DNA from: Marvania coccoides
Taxonomy: Eukaryota; Chlorophyta; Trebouxiophyceae; Chlorellales; Chlorellaceae
NCBI GenBank assembly: GCA_963854735.1
Contig: OY978099.1
Span: 620,001 to 684,000 of the forward strand
Length of the DNA stretch: 64,000 bases
Direction of reading: 5' to 3'
Notes under the pieces: generated by a model
What the model was told of the DNA's origin: nothing
The model's input: only the letters and a program-made list of their open reading frames with translations
The model's database searches: none
Shown: positions 54,823 through 64,000 of the stretch, piece after piece
Layout of the letters: every line of letters begins with the position of its first letter
Position numbering within the stretch: the stretch's first letter is position 1
Position numbers and translations under genes: made by a program

Positions 54823-57800
54823 ATGCGCCTGGTGGTCCTTTTTACTATATTTTATTTTGCATCAGCAAAACATATCCTGCAGTTTAACGAGCCTGGACCT
54901 GGGACAAAGGTGAACATTTCAAAATTTTTTTCGACATTTTTGTATCTTATTCCATTGATGACTGCCCCGTGAAAGACTGCGCTTCCCTGCTGAGCACCTA
55001 TTCAACCTTTTCTCGTTGTCACCTCAATTCTGAAGGGTGCGCCCCCGACCAACATTTCTGCCTCTGCCCCTCAGACCACCCTGCGCTTTGCTGTGGTGCT
55101 CGATAACTACACGGCGGCAAGCGAAGTCACCGCGCAAGAGATCTACGACGGCTATAGATTCTGGGAGCACACCGTCAACAACATTTCGGGAGGCATCACA
55201 GTCGGCAGCAAAACTCTCAAGGTAGAGCTGATTTTCCGGATCAATCCTGCCAAAGAAAATGCTACAGCCTACAACGACACCCTCAAGTCTGTAATTGCCC
55301 AAGCGAATCCCGATTTTATCCTGGGAGGTGATACCAGGCACGCTTCTCAAGATGCAGCCATTGCGCAAGAGGCGGAGCGCATCGCCATGCTGTGCTGCCA
55401 CGGCCCCCCTGTCGTCTACAACGACAGTGCCGCCCTCGCTGTTACCTCTCCTGCCAACTCGTCTGCCTCCACCAACCGCTTGTTTGGCATCCACGTGAGC
55501 AGTGAGCTCTACACCGACAAGCTCATTCGCAACATCGTCGTCAACAAGAAGGCCAAGAAGATTGCCTTTGTCGTCACCCGTAATGAAGTCAACCCTACTG
55601 AGCCGCTCTTCACTGTTACTACCTGTCAAGCAGCTGTGCGCGAGCTGGAGGAGATCAAGTGGTCTAAACGCTACGACCCCGTACCAAAATACGGTGAGAT
55701 TGACCTCATACAGGGCAGAAACACGTCTGAGTACTTTGACGAGCTGGCCCAAAAGATCAAGGATGACCCGGAGTACGACATCATCGTCGGCTGCACGTTG
55801 AATTTTGACGGGCGCATGCTGCTTGAAGCTCTTTCCAGAAACAGCGTTCCCGCCAAGGCTGTGTTCATCACCGTTGCGCCTACCAACCAAGGGACCGTGA
55901 AATCCCTCACGTCTTCTAACGTCACCATGAATTACGTTATGTCCGCTGGGCAATGGCACCCCGAGCTTAACTTTGGGGACAGCAACAGGACAGCAGTTTG
56001 GAGGTAAAAAAATGTTTTTTTCCCTTCCTTTTTCTCTTGAACATTTACTTTGCACAAATTGCGCTGCCATGGCATTGCATGCTCTCCTCGGATGGTTTTT
56101 CAACCGTCAAGTTAACTAAACTACAAAAATATGAATCAACAAAATATAAAAAGGTAACAGTTTTGGCTTTAACATTTTTATTCGTTTTTCCACTCTTTAT
56201 CCTGCAGCACCGCCACCGATTTTGCCCACAAGTTTGAAAATTACACTAAGGAGATTTCCAGCGTCCCCAAAGCGGTTACCTACACCCATGCAAGCGCTGC
56301 TGCTGCCGCGTACGCCATCCAGCTGGCCATCGAGGCTGCGTTCAAATACTGCAATGGCCTAGGGGAAGATGTGGACGTGAGGCAGCTTTTAGACAGCAAC
56401 CCCGACTCTTACTGCGAGGTAATATCAATTTTAGAAAATTTTAGAGAAAAAATAAGCACAATTACCTGCGCTTATTTTCAAATCTAACTTTTTGCGCTGC
56501 ACTTGCAGGATGAGCTAAACCTGACAGGCTACGAGCGCATTCTGACTGAGCTGAGGATTCTGGACAGGGAGACTTTCTTTGGAGCCATCAACTTCGACCC
56601 CTTCACCCAGAGAAACATCGGCCGCGACGCTATCACCCTACAACTGCTGGGGCAGACTCCAGGCACCAAAACAAGGTCGCTGAAAATTTTCGAGTCCATC
56701 AATTTCGGCTACGATGCTGTGAACGCGAACGAATTCGGCAATCAAACGCAGCTTGAGCTCATTCAAGAAGTTGTTTTGCCGTCAGAGTATGGGACATCTG
56801 ACATGGTCCTGCCCCGGCCTCCCAGGGAAGGGGAGCCTGATCGGTGCTTGGATGGCGAAGGTCTTGACTCAATGAACGAGTGCGAGGTGTGCGAACTGGG
56901 AAATGCGCGTGCGGCATTCACCGGGATTTTCTCCTGTGTGGAATGCAATTATACAAGCTATATGCCGCTGAAGGGACAAAAAGAGTGTCTAAAATGCCCT
57001 GATGGAACCAGCGCGCCCACCGTGGGTGAGCGATATTTTTAAATAATTGATGTTTTTTTTAATCGTACTTTTGGCGACTCTTGCTCTTAAATTGCTTTAC
57101 CGCAGGCTCAACCTCTTTGAATGACTGCGTTTGCATGCCTGGATTCTATAATGATGAAAATAAGGCTGGACTGGAGTGCAAAGAATGCCCTGATGGCGCA
57201 ACTTGTGCAGGTCGGTGGAAATATTTTAATTTATTTCTAAACAAAATATAAGGCTGAATTTATTTTTATTTAACTATGAAATGCAGGTGGTACTGAATCC
57301 CCGGTAGCGAAGTTTGGCTTTTGGATTGATAACAGCACCATGACACCAATGTCATGCTCGCCATCTTCAGCATGCATTAACAAACCCAATCAAACCTGCG
57401 CTGAGGGGTGGGGCGGTCCCATCTGTTCACTCTGCGGCTGGGAGAATGGTCTACCCTTCAATAATGACTACTTCTATGTATTTGGCTCTTGCATTGACTG
57501 CAAGTAAGTAAAGCGGAGGTGTTTCACTTTTTCAAGCCGAAAGTCGTTTTCCCCCGACTTAGATGTATATTTTTTCTTCATACAGGTCAAAAGCAGTCAA
57601 CTTTTTCGCATTTGCTGCCGTCATGTTGGCCTGGCTGATCATTAATCTTGGAATGGCAGAGCAACGTAAGTTAAAAGGAAGTCCCATGTTTCCATTTCTA
57701 ACACCCTCTTTGCTCAGTTAACGAGTTTATTCAAATACCATACGCATGCAGTCGAGTCGCTGGCGCTCGTCATCGACTGGATGCAATTGATGAACCTGGT

Positions 57801-60768
57801 GGGCTCCATCAACGCCGGCTGGCCGGATTCCCTGCAGCAATTCTTCTCAATCGCCCAGTTCTTCGCGTTCGAAGTCGACATTGTCTCCCTCCGCTGTCTC
57901 AACCCTTCTTGGAATTTTTTCTGGGACATGGTTGTGCAGTTTTCAATTCCCATTGTCACCGTTGTCATCATGATCTCCTGGCTTTATGCCACGCCATTTC
58001 TAAGAAAAATTTTCTTTGCGGACGATGAAGAGCCCACAGCTGAGGGTTCGGATGCTTCCAATGCCTCGCCAGCTTTGGAAGACATGAAACGCAATTCCAG
58101 CAAAGATGAGATTGGTTCCACTTCTAGCTCCTCTTCTCAGTTTAAGCTGAGTCCCCGACAGTCCACCAACCCTCTCGCCTTCGCGGCGGCTATCAAGATA
58201 AAGGCAAAGAAATGGGTTCGAAGAGGAATAGTTCAAGAAAAGAAAAGAAAAGAAAAGCGCACCAACCTGGTGGACGAGGTGCTTAAGCGCGTTTTCAACA
58301 TCTTCGAGATCACCTACCTTGCGTCGACACAATACGGGATGGCTGCATTGCGTGGAGTCACCGTGGCTGGCCAAAAAGTTGTGGAGCGCGCCCCAGTACG
58401 TTAATGGGCAAATGAAAAAACTTTTTTTATATTTGTTGCACTTCGCACTATTTTTGCATTTTCCCCTCACTTTAGAGCTAAATAAATTTATTTCCCTTCC
58501 TAATTTTGTAGTACACCCCCCAAACTCCGCTCATCGTTGCAGTTGGCGCTGTGGGCCTCGCTGTTTTCGGAGTAGCGTTTCCCATGGTGGTCATCCTGAT
58601 GATGTGGTCCTGGTCCCCAGATTGTCCCTTCAGAAAGTCTCCTGCGCTCCCGCAGGACAGATATGCCAGCTACAAATGTTTGACGGACGCAAGTGATTCT
58701 AAGACATTGGAGATTGCAGCCCACGAAGAGGACCCCGGTGGATTCTTAAATAAGCACAACAGGACGCGACTTGGCTGGCTATACGAGAAGTTCAGGATCG
58801 AAGTGTACTACATGGCAGCGATGCATTTGGTGAGTTCATTATTTCCAACTACTCTTCAATTTAATTTTCAAATTATCACGATTGATTACTTTTCTTTTGT
58901 CCTTTCTCTATCTATTGCTGTGCAGGCGCATCGTTTCGTATTTGCAGCTACCGTTACTCTGATTGTCAATCCTGCAATGCAGCTATTGATCAGTTTAATA
59001 ATTACCGCTCTGTTTGCTGCATGGTTCCTCCTCACGCGCCCTTATTTCAGCAGCCGCCTCAACGTTATCCAGGCAGTGATGTACGCAAGCATTATGGTCC
59101 AGCTCGGAATAGGAATCTGCTATTACGGGCAAGTTCTTCATAATAATTCAGGTTTTAGTACCTATTTTTTTCTTCCTAGAGAAGAATTTTCAGATTGAAC
59201 AACTGATTTCCATGCTTTGCAGACGGTCGTTTACAGACCGCTTCTATGATTTCATCATAGTCGTTAGTTTTGCTCTCATAGGGCTTGTTGCAGCAGTGCT
59301 GCTCTGGATCGTGATTATCGACTGGTTAGAGTGGCGATGCGCTCGAAAGGTGGAGGCTCGGCTGGAGAAAAGGTTCACAGAGCGCAAAAATGAGGAAATG
59401 CGGCGGCGAGGAATTGAGAAGGCTGATAAAAAGTGGCGAGATTTGAAAAGGGAGGAATGGAAGGCCGTGCAAAAACTCATCGGTATCTTCACGCCCTCGC
59501 GTCTCCTCAGGTCAGTGAGCATTACAAGTTTCATGCATTCGTGTGAATTAATGGTTTAATGGTTTTCAACTTCAAACAAACCTTATTTTGCGGTGCAGTT
59601 GGGTATTTACCTGCGAAAAACAGGCTGTATCTGCGCAAGAGGAATCGCTGCGCATGCAACATTCAAAAAGTTGTGACATAAAGCAAGCAAAGCATCCTCT
59701 CGACCTTTTCTTCCAAGTTGCGCGTGGCGCAGGGGCGTACATCCTGAAGAAGACCGAGTACTCGCACCTCAGTATGAAAAACGAGGCGGAGCTGTGGCGT
59801 GCCCTGGTGCTGGAGGTGCGTTCTTGTTGGCGCTGCAAATATAAAATTCAACAAAGTTTTAAATTCCTCGTTTTTTTGCTCTTTTCTGTGGTTTCTTAAG
59901 CACTAAAATATTATTTGGGTTTCTCATTTTTGATTTGTATTTAACGGCTCCAAAAGAAACTTTGCTCACCATGCCGTTTTCTTCTTTTCCTTATATTTTA
60001 TTATTGCAGTACCCTGAGATCGTGTCTTACCTTTTCAACGAGGACAGCAAAGAGACCTTACACCTCTACACTTTTTTCAAGTCTTTCTACGCCAACCACT
60101 GGCACCAGGAGATGTCTCTGGGAGGGAAGATCTGGGAAAAGTTCCACGAGAACCCCTTCGTTAAAAAGGTCAAGGGCTGCAGCGAAAAATCCTCCTCGGC
60201 TGCAGCGAAAAATCCTCCTGCGCGCAAATTTGAAGACGCCGACAAAAGCGACGTTGGTTCTTCTGATCAGGACGATGCAGCGTTCTTTGAGGAATTTGAG
60301 CCGTTAGAGTTCTGCGACGATACGCCCAAGGTGCCGGGCATTACATGGCTGCTTGACCGGCAAGAGAGGGCGGCCATAGCCCAATGGCTGGCGGTGACTG
60401 GCTCCCAAGACTGCGACCGTGTAGCTTTTGCGGAGCTCGTGAAGGGCATTTCCCGCCTGCCGAGGGACATCTGGGAAGAGAGGGCGCTGTATTATATCTC
60501 GTTTGGAATGGTAAGCACGTATGGAAACGCGTTTTTATTTTAATTTTATATATTACTAGTGATAATATCATTAGCGCATGCCAGGATGAGAACAAACCAA
60601 CTGATGCTGACACGTGTGCATTTCTGTTTGCAGCTTCCGTTTTTCAATCAAAATAAACAGCTGCGCAAGAGATTGCTGTCTCTTCCGCGGCGGCGTTCCC
60701 TCAGCGGAACCACAAGGGCCAGCGATCACTTCGCCGCCGCGTTCTTGGCCAGAAGGTCTACAGTGTGA
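54823..60768 (+). CDS. Receptor-like protein 2: tandem paralogue of receptor-like protein 1
   Basis: Fourteen exons: 54823-54909, 55036-56003, 56208-56418, 56509-57025, 57106-57210, 57287-57503, 57586-57665, 57752-58395, 58512-58829, 58926-59128, 59223-59510, 59599-59815, 60010-60510, 60634-60768; 1496 residues. Domain order is the same as in gene 1: signal peptide (FTIFYFASA), Venus-flytrap ectodomain, cysteine-rich module, about seven membrane helices, large cytosolic tail. Every intron matches in position and phase, and exons 3, 5, 6, 7 and 10 have identical lengths. Differences: a longer Ser/Ala loop in the ectodomain (DSAALAVTSPANSSAS), a more Ser-rich cytosolic loop after helix 2, a shorter acidic loop before helix 4, and an unrelated basic C-terminus (LLSLPRRRSLSGTTRAS). 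Intron 10 begins GCAAGT where gene 1 has GTACGT. Intron 9 (58830-58925) is 96 nt without an in-frame stop. Function and ligand unknown. Confidence 0.82.
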
Positions 60769-61365
60769 TCAACTGGCCTCATCATTGAGTAATTGGCGTG
60801 CATAGGTCTGATCCTTTGCTGGATGGGTTTTTTTTTATGTCTATTTGTTTCATTAATGCTGTTTTCATTCAAAATCAAAAAAGATCGGTCTATAGGGATC
60901 GGTCGACTTTTGTGTATCTGGCTAACTGCCTTTTCTTTCATTTTCTTGTCTCTTTTTAAATTCGTCTCTTTCCGTCTATATTTGGACTGATTTCTCTTTG
61001 ATTCACTTCATTGTTCGCCAGCAAGTGCTGCCGACACCATGACAAGCGTCTTCCTTCATTATCCCCTCGCACTTTGCTCCGCCGCCCGATTTTATAATAA
61101 AGAATTTATGTCTCTTTCGTCTAAACCTATTCGTATATAAATAACAATAACTATGGTTACCAAAAAAAAAAGGTGGGGACAGCCAGCGAAATTTCATATT
61201 TTGTGAACTCCTCCGAGCCACAGCAATTTCGGCGGAAACCAACTCATTTTCAATTGTCATAATCAATTTTTAGCGCCTTTCACCCGCCCCTCTCCACTAC
61301 TCTAGAAAATACAGAAAGATTTTTCATTTAATTTATTTTTTTCCAGAAAAAACAATAGCGACAAG
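60769..61365. other. Intergenic region upstream of MsrB
   Basis: 597 bp between two plus-strand genes, AT-rich with T tracts. No supported ORF; it holds the 3' UTR of receptor-like gene 2 and the MsrB promoter. Confidence 0.5.
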
Positions 61366-62082
61366 ATGCAGGCTACTACATCTTCCACGGCAAAACTCTC
61401 GCTCTCCAGCCACGCTCGCACTGCTCCTCTGCCATCGCGCAGGGCCAGGCACGCCCCCTTTGTGGTGTCGGCGGTGGCAACGTCCCCTCAAAATCGCAGC
61501 AACTCCCGGCGCGAGGCTCTCCAGTCGCTGGTAGCGGGCATCGCGCTGGTAAGCAGCCGCCCCAGCTCTGCAGCCAATGAGGCCGACGCCCGTTTGGGCG
61601 AAATTCGGCACAGCGACGCTGAGTGGAGACAACTCCTGGCTCCTGATCAGTACGCCGTGCTGCGTACCGCTGCCACGGAGCGCCGTTACAGCAGCCCCCT
61701 CGTCGAGGCAAGCATTCAAACCTCTAAATTTCTCTCTCCCTCCCCACAAGAAATTCAACACAATGTAAACATTTTCTGTTTGTTTTTTCTACTCCAGGAG
61801 CACCGAAAGGGCACGTTCCTGTGCGCAGGTTGCGGCTCCCCGGTGTTCCCCTCCTCCGCCAAGTACGAGTCTGGCACCGGCTGGCCCTCCTTCGTTGACG
61901 TTCTGCCTGGGGCGGTTATAGAAACGTCTGACAATTCGGTGCTGTTCATGCCGCGCACAGAAGTGAGGTGCGCAAAGTGCCAGGGCCACCTGGGACACGT
62001 GTTCCCCGACGGCCCCCCGCCCACAGGGCTGCGCTACTGCATGAACGGCGTGGCGATGACCTTCAAGCCCGAGGAGGCGTGA
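61366..62082 (+). CDS. MSRB: Plastid methionine-R-sulfoxide reductase B, probably thylakoid-lumen targeted
   Basis: Two exons, 61366-61707 and 61798-62082, encode 208 residues. MsrB reduces methionine-R-sulfoxide in proteins. Zinc-binding pairs are CAGCG and CAKCQGHLGHVF; the catalytic cysteine is in GLRYCMNGVAMTFKP; YESGTGWPSFVDVLPGAV is the family core. The N-terminus is a Ser/Arg-rich transit peptide followed by RREALQSLVAGIALVSS and SSAANEADA. This is the RR + hydrophobic + AxA pattern of a twin-arginine thylakoid signal. The intron begins GCAAGC (GC-AG); an alternative GT donor five bases upstream would shift the frame, and one eight or nine bases upstream would shorten the conserved SPLVEEHRKG block. 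The 90 nt intron has no in-frame stop, so an unspliced form would stay open. Confidence 0.92.
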   Translation: MQATTSSTAKLSLSSHARTAPLPSRRARHAPFVVSAVATSPQNRSNSRREALQSLVAGIALVSSRPSSAANEADARLGEIRHSDAEWRQLLAPDQYAVLRTAATERRYSSPLVEASIQTSKFLSPSPQEIQHNVNIFCLFFLLQEHRKGTFLCAGCGSPVFPSSAKYESGTGWPSFVDVLPGAVIETSDNSVLFMPRTEVRCAKCQGHLGHVFPDGPPPTGLRYCMNGVAMTFKPEEA

Positions 62083-62364
62083 AGTGTTTTTTTTCCTTCC
62101 AAATTTTCATTCCTGAATTTTATTTTGAGTTTGGGTGGTCGTTTTGTTGTATGAAACGGCGTTAAGATACAAACTTGTGATGAAGAGGCGATCATCCAGC
62201 TGTGGAACGCAAATTTGAATTTTTGTGTTTGACCAGAGTTTGTAACTCAAAGGAGGAAGCAAACAAGCATTAAAACTACTCAACAGCTTCTATTTAATTA
62301 TTATGCAGCATTTTATGAGTTGTTAAGAGGTCGGGCAGGGCACAAGGAGCAAAATCTTCGACAA

Positions 62365-64000
62365 ATGTCTGCAGCAAAAAAACAAATTCGCCATTTCGAC
62401 AGCCTTTCCACGCCTCCGGTGCATCAACCAAATTCTGCGACGCAACTCAATGCAGAAGCTGATCCGCACCCACAGGCTACCAGCAGGTGGGGGATGTTTT
62501 TTTCAGTCACCGGGGCTCACCCTCTGCCCGTCGAAAGGCTGCTGCTGAGAACGATAAACGCTGAGTTGGGGGTGCCAGGAGCGGTGGCAGATCCGCACGC
62601 CATCGCTGTGCGCAACGTGCTGCTGCCTTCGTGGCGCCTGAAGCTGGCCGTCCCACTCTTAGCTCGTCAGTACAAGCGCTTTGTGGAGAGCCCTGCGTTC
62701 GGAGTTCCTGGGCTGTTGACCTACGTAGATGCGCGCACGCGGTGGGTGGACTCTCACATCAGCGCAGCATGGCAGGACGGAGCTGCCCAAGTGGTAATTT
62801 TGGGAGCTGGGTATGACACTCGGGCGCTCAGACTGGCCGCCAGCATGCCCTCCCTGGTGGTGAGATGGAGCTTCGATAAATCAATTTTTTAATTATCGTA
62901 TCGTTTTGCCTGAAATTTCTTCATTTTCAGCCTCTAATCCCAGTTTATTTGCCTTTGCAGTTCTTCGAGGTGGACTCGTCTGAGATAATAACAAAGAAGA
63001 AGGCGTTGCTCGCTGAGCTACCGCCTCAACCCGTCACCGCAACTGAGACAAGGCTGATTTCGCTGGACTGGGGCAACACGAGCGCCCTCATTCCCGCGCT
63101 CACTGCCGCCGGATTTCAGCCTGCCACGCGCTGCGTGATCGTTCTAGAGGGCCTGCTGCCGCACATGACCCAAGAGCAAGCTAATGCGGTGCTGGAGGAC
63201 ACTGCTGCGCTGTGCGCCCCTGGCAGTCGCATTCTTTTCGACTTTTTGCACGCTGACGCCTTCAACGGCTCAAACCGAGCGCTGGCTGGGTATGACACGC
63301 TGGCTGCGGCGTGCGCCAACAAGGGGGCGCCATTTTTGAGCGGTCAGACCCCTGGTTTCAGCGCCTGGGTAAAAGCAACCCAGAGAATGCATCTCCGCAT
63401 TACCGAGCTGCTGCGACCAGAAGACGTCGCATCAAAGCTGGTGCGCCCAGCCTACGAGCTCGCCGCGAGTGCAAAGACGCAGCCAGGAGAGGGAAATGCA
63501 GCCGCCAGTGAAGGGACGTGGCACTGCGTGGCCTGCGCTGCTGGTGGAGGTTCGACAAACCCGCCAACCCTCCCGCTGCCACAGTTCTACTCACTCATCT
63601 CCGCAACAAAAGCAGTGCCTCGCCTGAGCTTGAAAGACGCAGTGGAGTTTTCGTTGCCTCTCCCCGGGCACCACCCCACATCTGCTGACAACGGCAGCGG
63701 CAGCGGTGCGCTCAGCGGGCGCAGGGACGCAGAGGAGGCAGCGCTGGGCCCGGGAGACGGCCCCGCTGGCGGGTGCATTTTCCGGGGATTTGCGGCCATG
63801 CGGGGCATAGTGTGGGGACGGGATACTGACGACGAGGAGGGGGACGCTGCTGCTGTTGCAAGGTCTTCTCCGGCGCCATGGCCAGTGCGCCCCCCACCCG
63901 CTCGCATGATTCCTGTGATAAAAGAGCCCCCATCCGCCGCCGCCTCCTCTTCATCAGCCCCGCTGGGCAAGCAGCAGTCAGCAGAGTGGTCATTGGCGGT
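62365..64000 (+). CDS. Leucine-carboxyl-methyltransferase-family SAM methyltransferase, 3' end missing
   Basis: Exon 62365-62859, intron 62860-62960, then an exon open to the end of the window; about 511 residues are visible with no stop yet. The SAM-binding motif VVILGAGYDTRALRLA, then FFEVDSSEIITKKKALL, CVIVLEGLLPHMTQEQANAVL and RILFDFLHADAF define the Methyltransf_4 (LCMT/PPM and bacterial TIGR00027) family. It lacks the PP2A-specific context of true LCMT1, so the substrate is open. After about residue 390 the sequence leaves the family core and becomes Gly/Ser/Pro- and acidic-rich (RDTDDEEGDAAAVA). This is either a long C-terminal extension or part of a larger protein. The ATG at 62365 is the first in frame. 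Confidence 0.82.

Larger units (their letters stand above)
47070..60768 (+). repeat. Tandem gene duplication (two units, leader to stop)
   Basis: Unit 1 spans about 47070-53537 and unit 2 about 54520-60768, in direct orientation. Homology starts in the 5' UTR, before the leader intron, and continues to the last exon. Introns have diverged almost completely in sequence, while parts of exons 2-4 stay nearly identical. Confidence 0.85.

Noticed and set aside
55024..56103. 359-codon minus-strand ORF opposite exon 2 of receptor-like gene 2, and its counterpart in copy 1
   Set aside because: The plus strand encodes the conserved periplasmic-binding domain in both copies. The antisense frame is open only because of codon bias.
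57586..57665. Possible frameshift in exon 7 of receptor-like gene 2
   Set aside because: On recounting, the exon is 80 nt, equal to the paralogous exon 50321-50400, and the frame is intact.
47426..60768. Calling the receptor-like proteins animal-type class C GPCRs
   Set aside because: The ectodomain and Cys-rich order match, but the helices, long cytosolic loops and tail do not show 7tm_3 motifs, so only an architectural parallel is claimed.

Overview
This window is nuclear DNA of a photosynthetic eukaryote, most likely a unicellular green-lineage alga with a compact genome. I find 26 protein-coding genes in 64 kb, nearly all split by short AT-rich spliceosomal introns (about 78) between GC-rich exons. 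Plastid and green-lineage signs are a thylakoid-lumen FKBP19 with transit peptide and twin-arginine signal, a plastid-type MsrB, a CYP97-like P450, a LAF3-type amidohydrolase and an SPPPP-linked secreted glycoprotein. A complete HMG-CoA synthase (mevalonate pathway) and AATAAA rather than TGTAA near several gene ends argue against a typical core chlorophyte. A streptophyte or early-diverging green alga is possible; this is inference.

Layout. 0-5 kb: urea carboxylase (cut by the left edge) and the urea symporter DUR3, divergent across one 667 bp intergenic region. 5-13 kb: LAF3-like amidohydrolase, FCP1-type RNA polymerase II CTD phosphatase, a small membrane protein and a short Mpv17-like protein. 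13-23 kb: RFC1, TMX2-like thioredoxin protein, an FHA/coiled-coil/acidic protein, a small coiled-coil protein, then an unresolved 1.4 kb stretch. 23-31 kb: secreted MRH + PAN-like glycoprotein, F-box protein, METTL21-type methyltransferase, and a protein with a Janus/PHPT1-like C-terminus. 31-47 kb: BUB3, ERD2-like receptor, ARFRP1, FKBP19, HMG-CoA synthase, nucleotide-sugar transporter, P450 and NDC80. 47-61 kb: a tandem pair of very large receptor-like genes. 61-64 kb: MsrB and a leucine-carboxyl-methyltransferase-family protein cut by the right edge.

The most striking item is the tandem pair (about 1505 and 1496 residues). Each encodes signal peptide, type-1 periplasmic-binding (Venus flytrap) ectodomain, cysteine-rich ephrin-receptor-like module, about seven membrane segments and a large unassigned cytosolic tail. 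All 13 coding introns and a 5' UTR intron are at matching positions. The ligand-binding part is almost identical at DNA level while the cytosolic parts have diverged.

Other cross-cutting observations are five GC-AG introns among about 78, four introns that are multiples of three without in-frame stops, and the pairing of urea uptake with urea carboxylation. Exon coordinates were derived by hand from reading frame, splice consensus and family conservation. All complete models keep an open frame through every junction. No transcript evidence was available.
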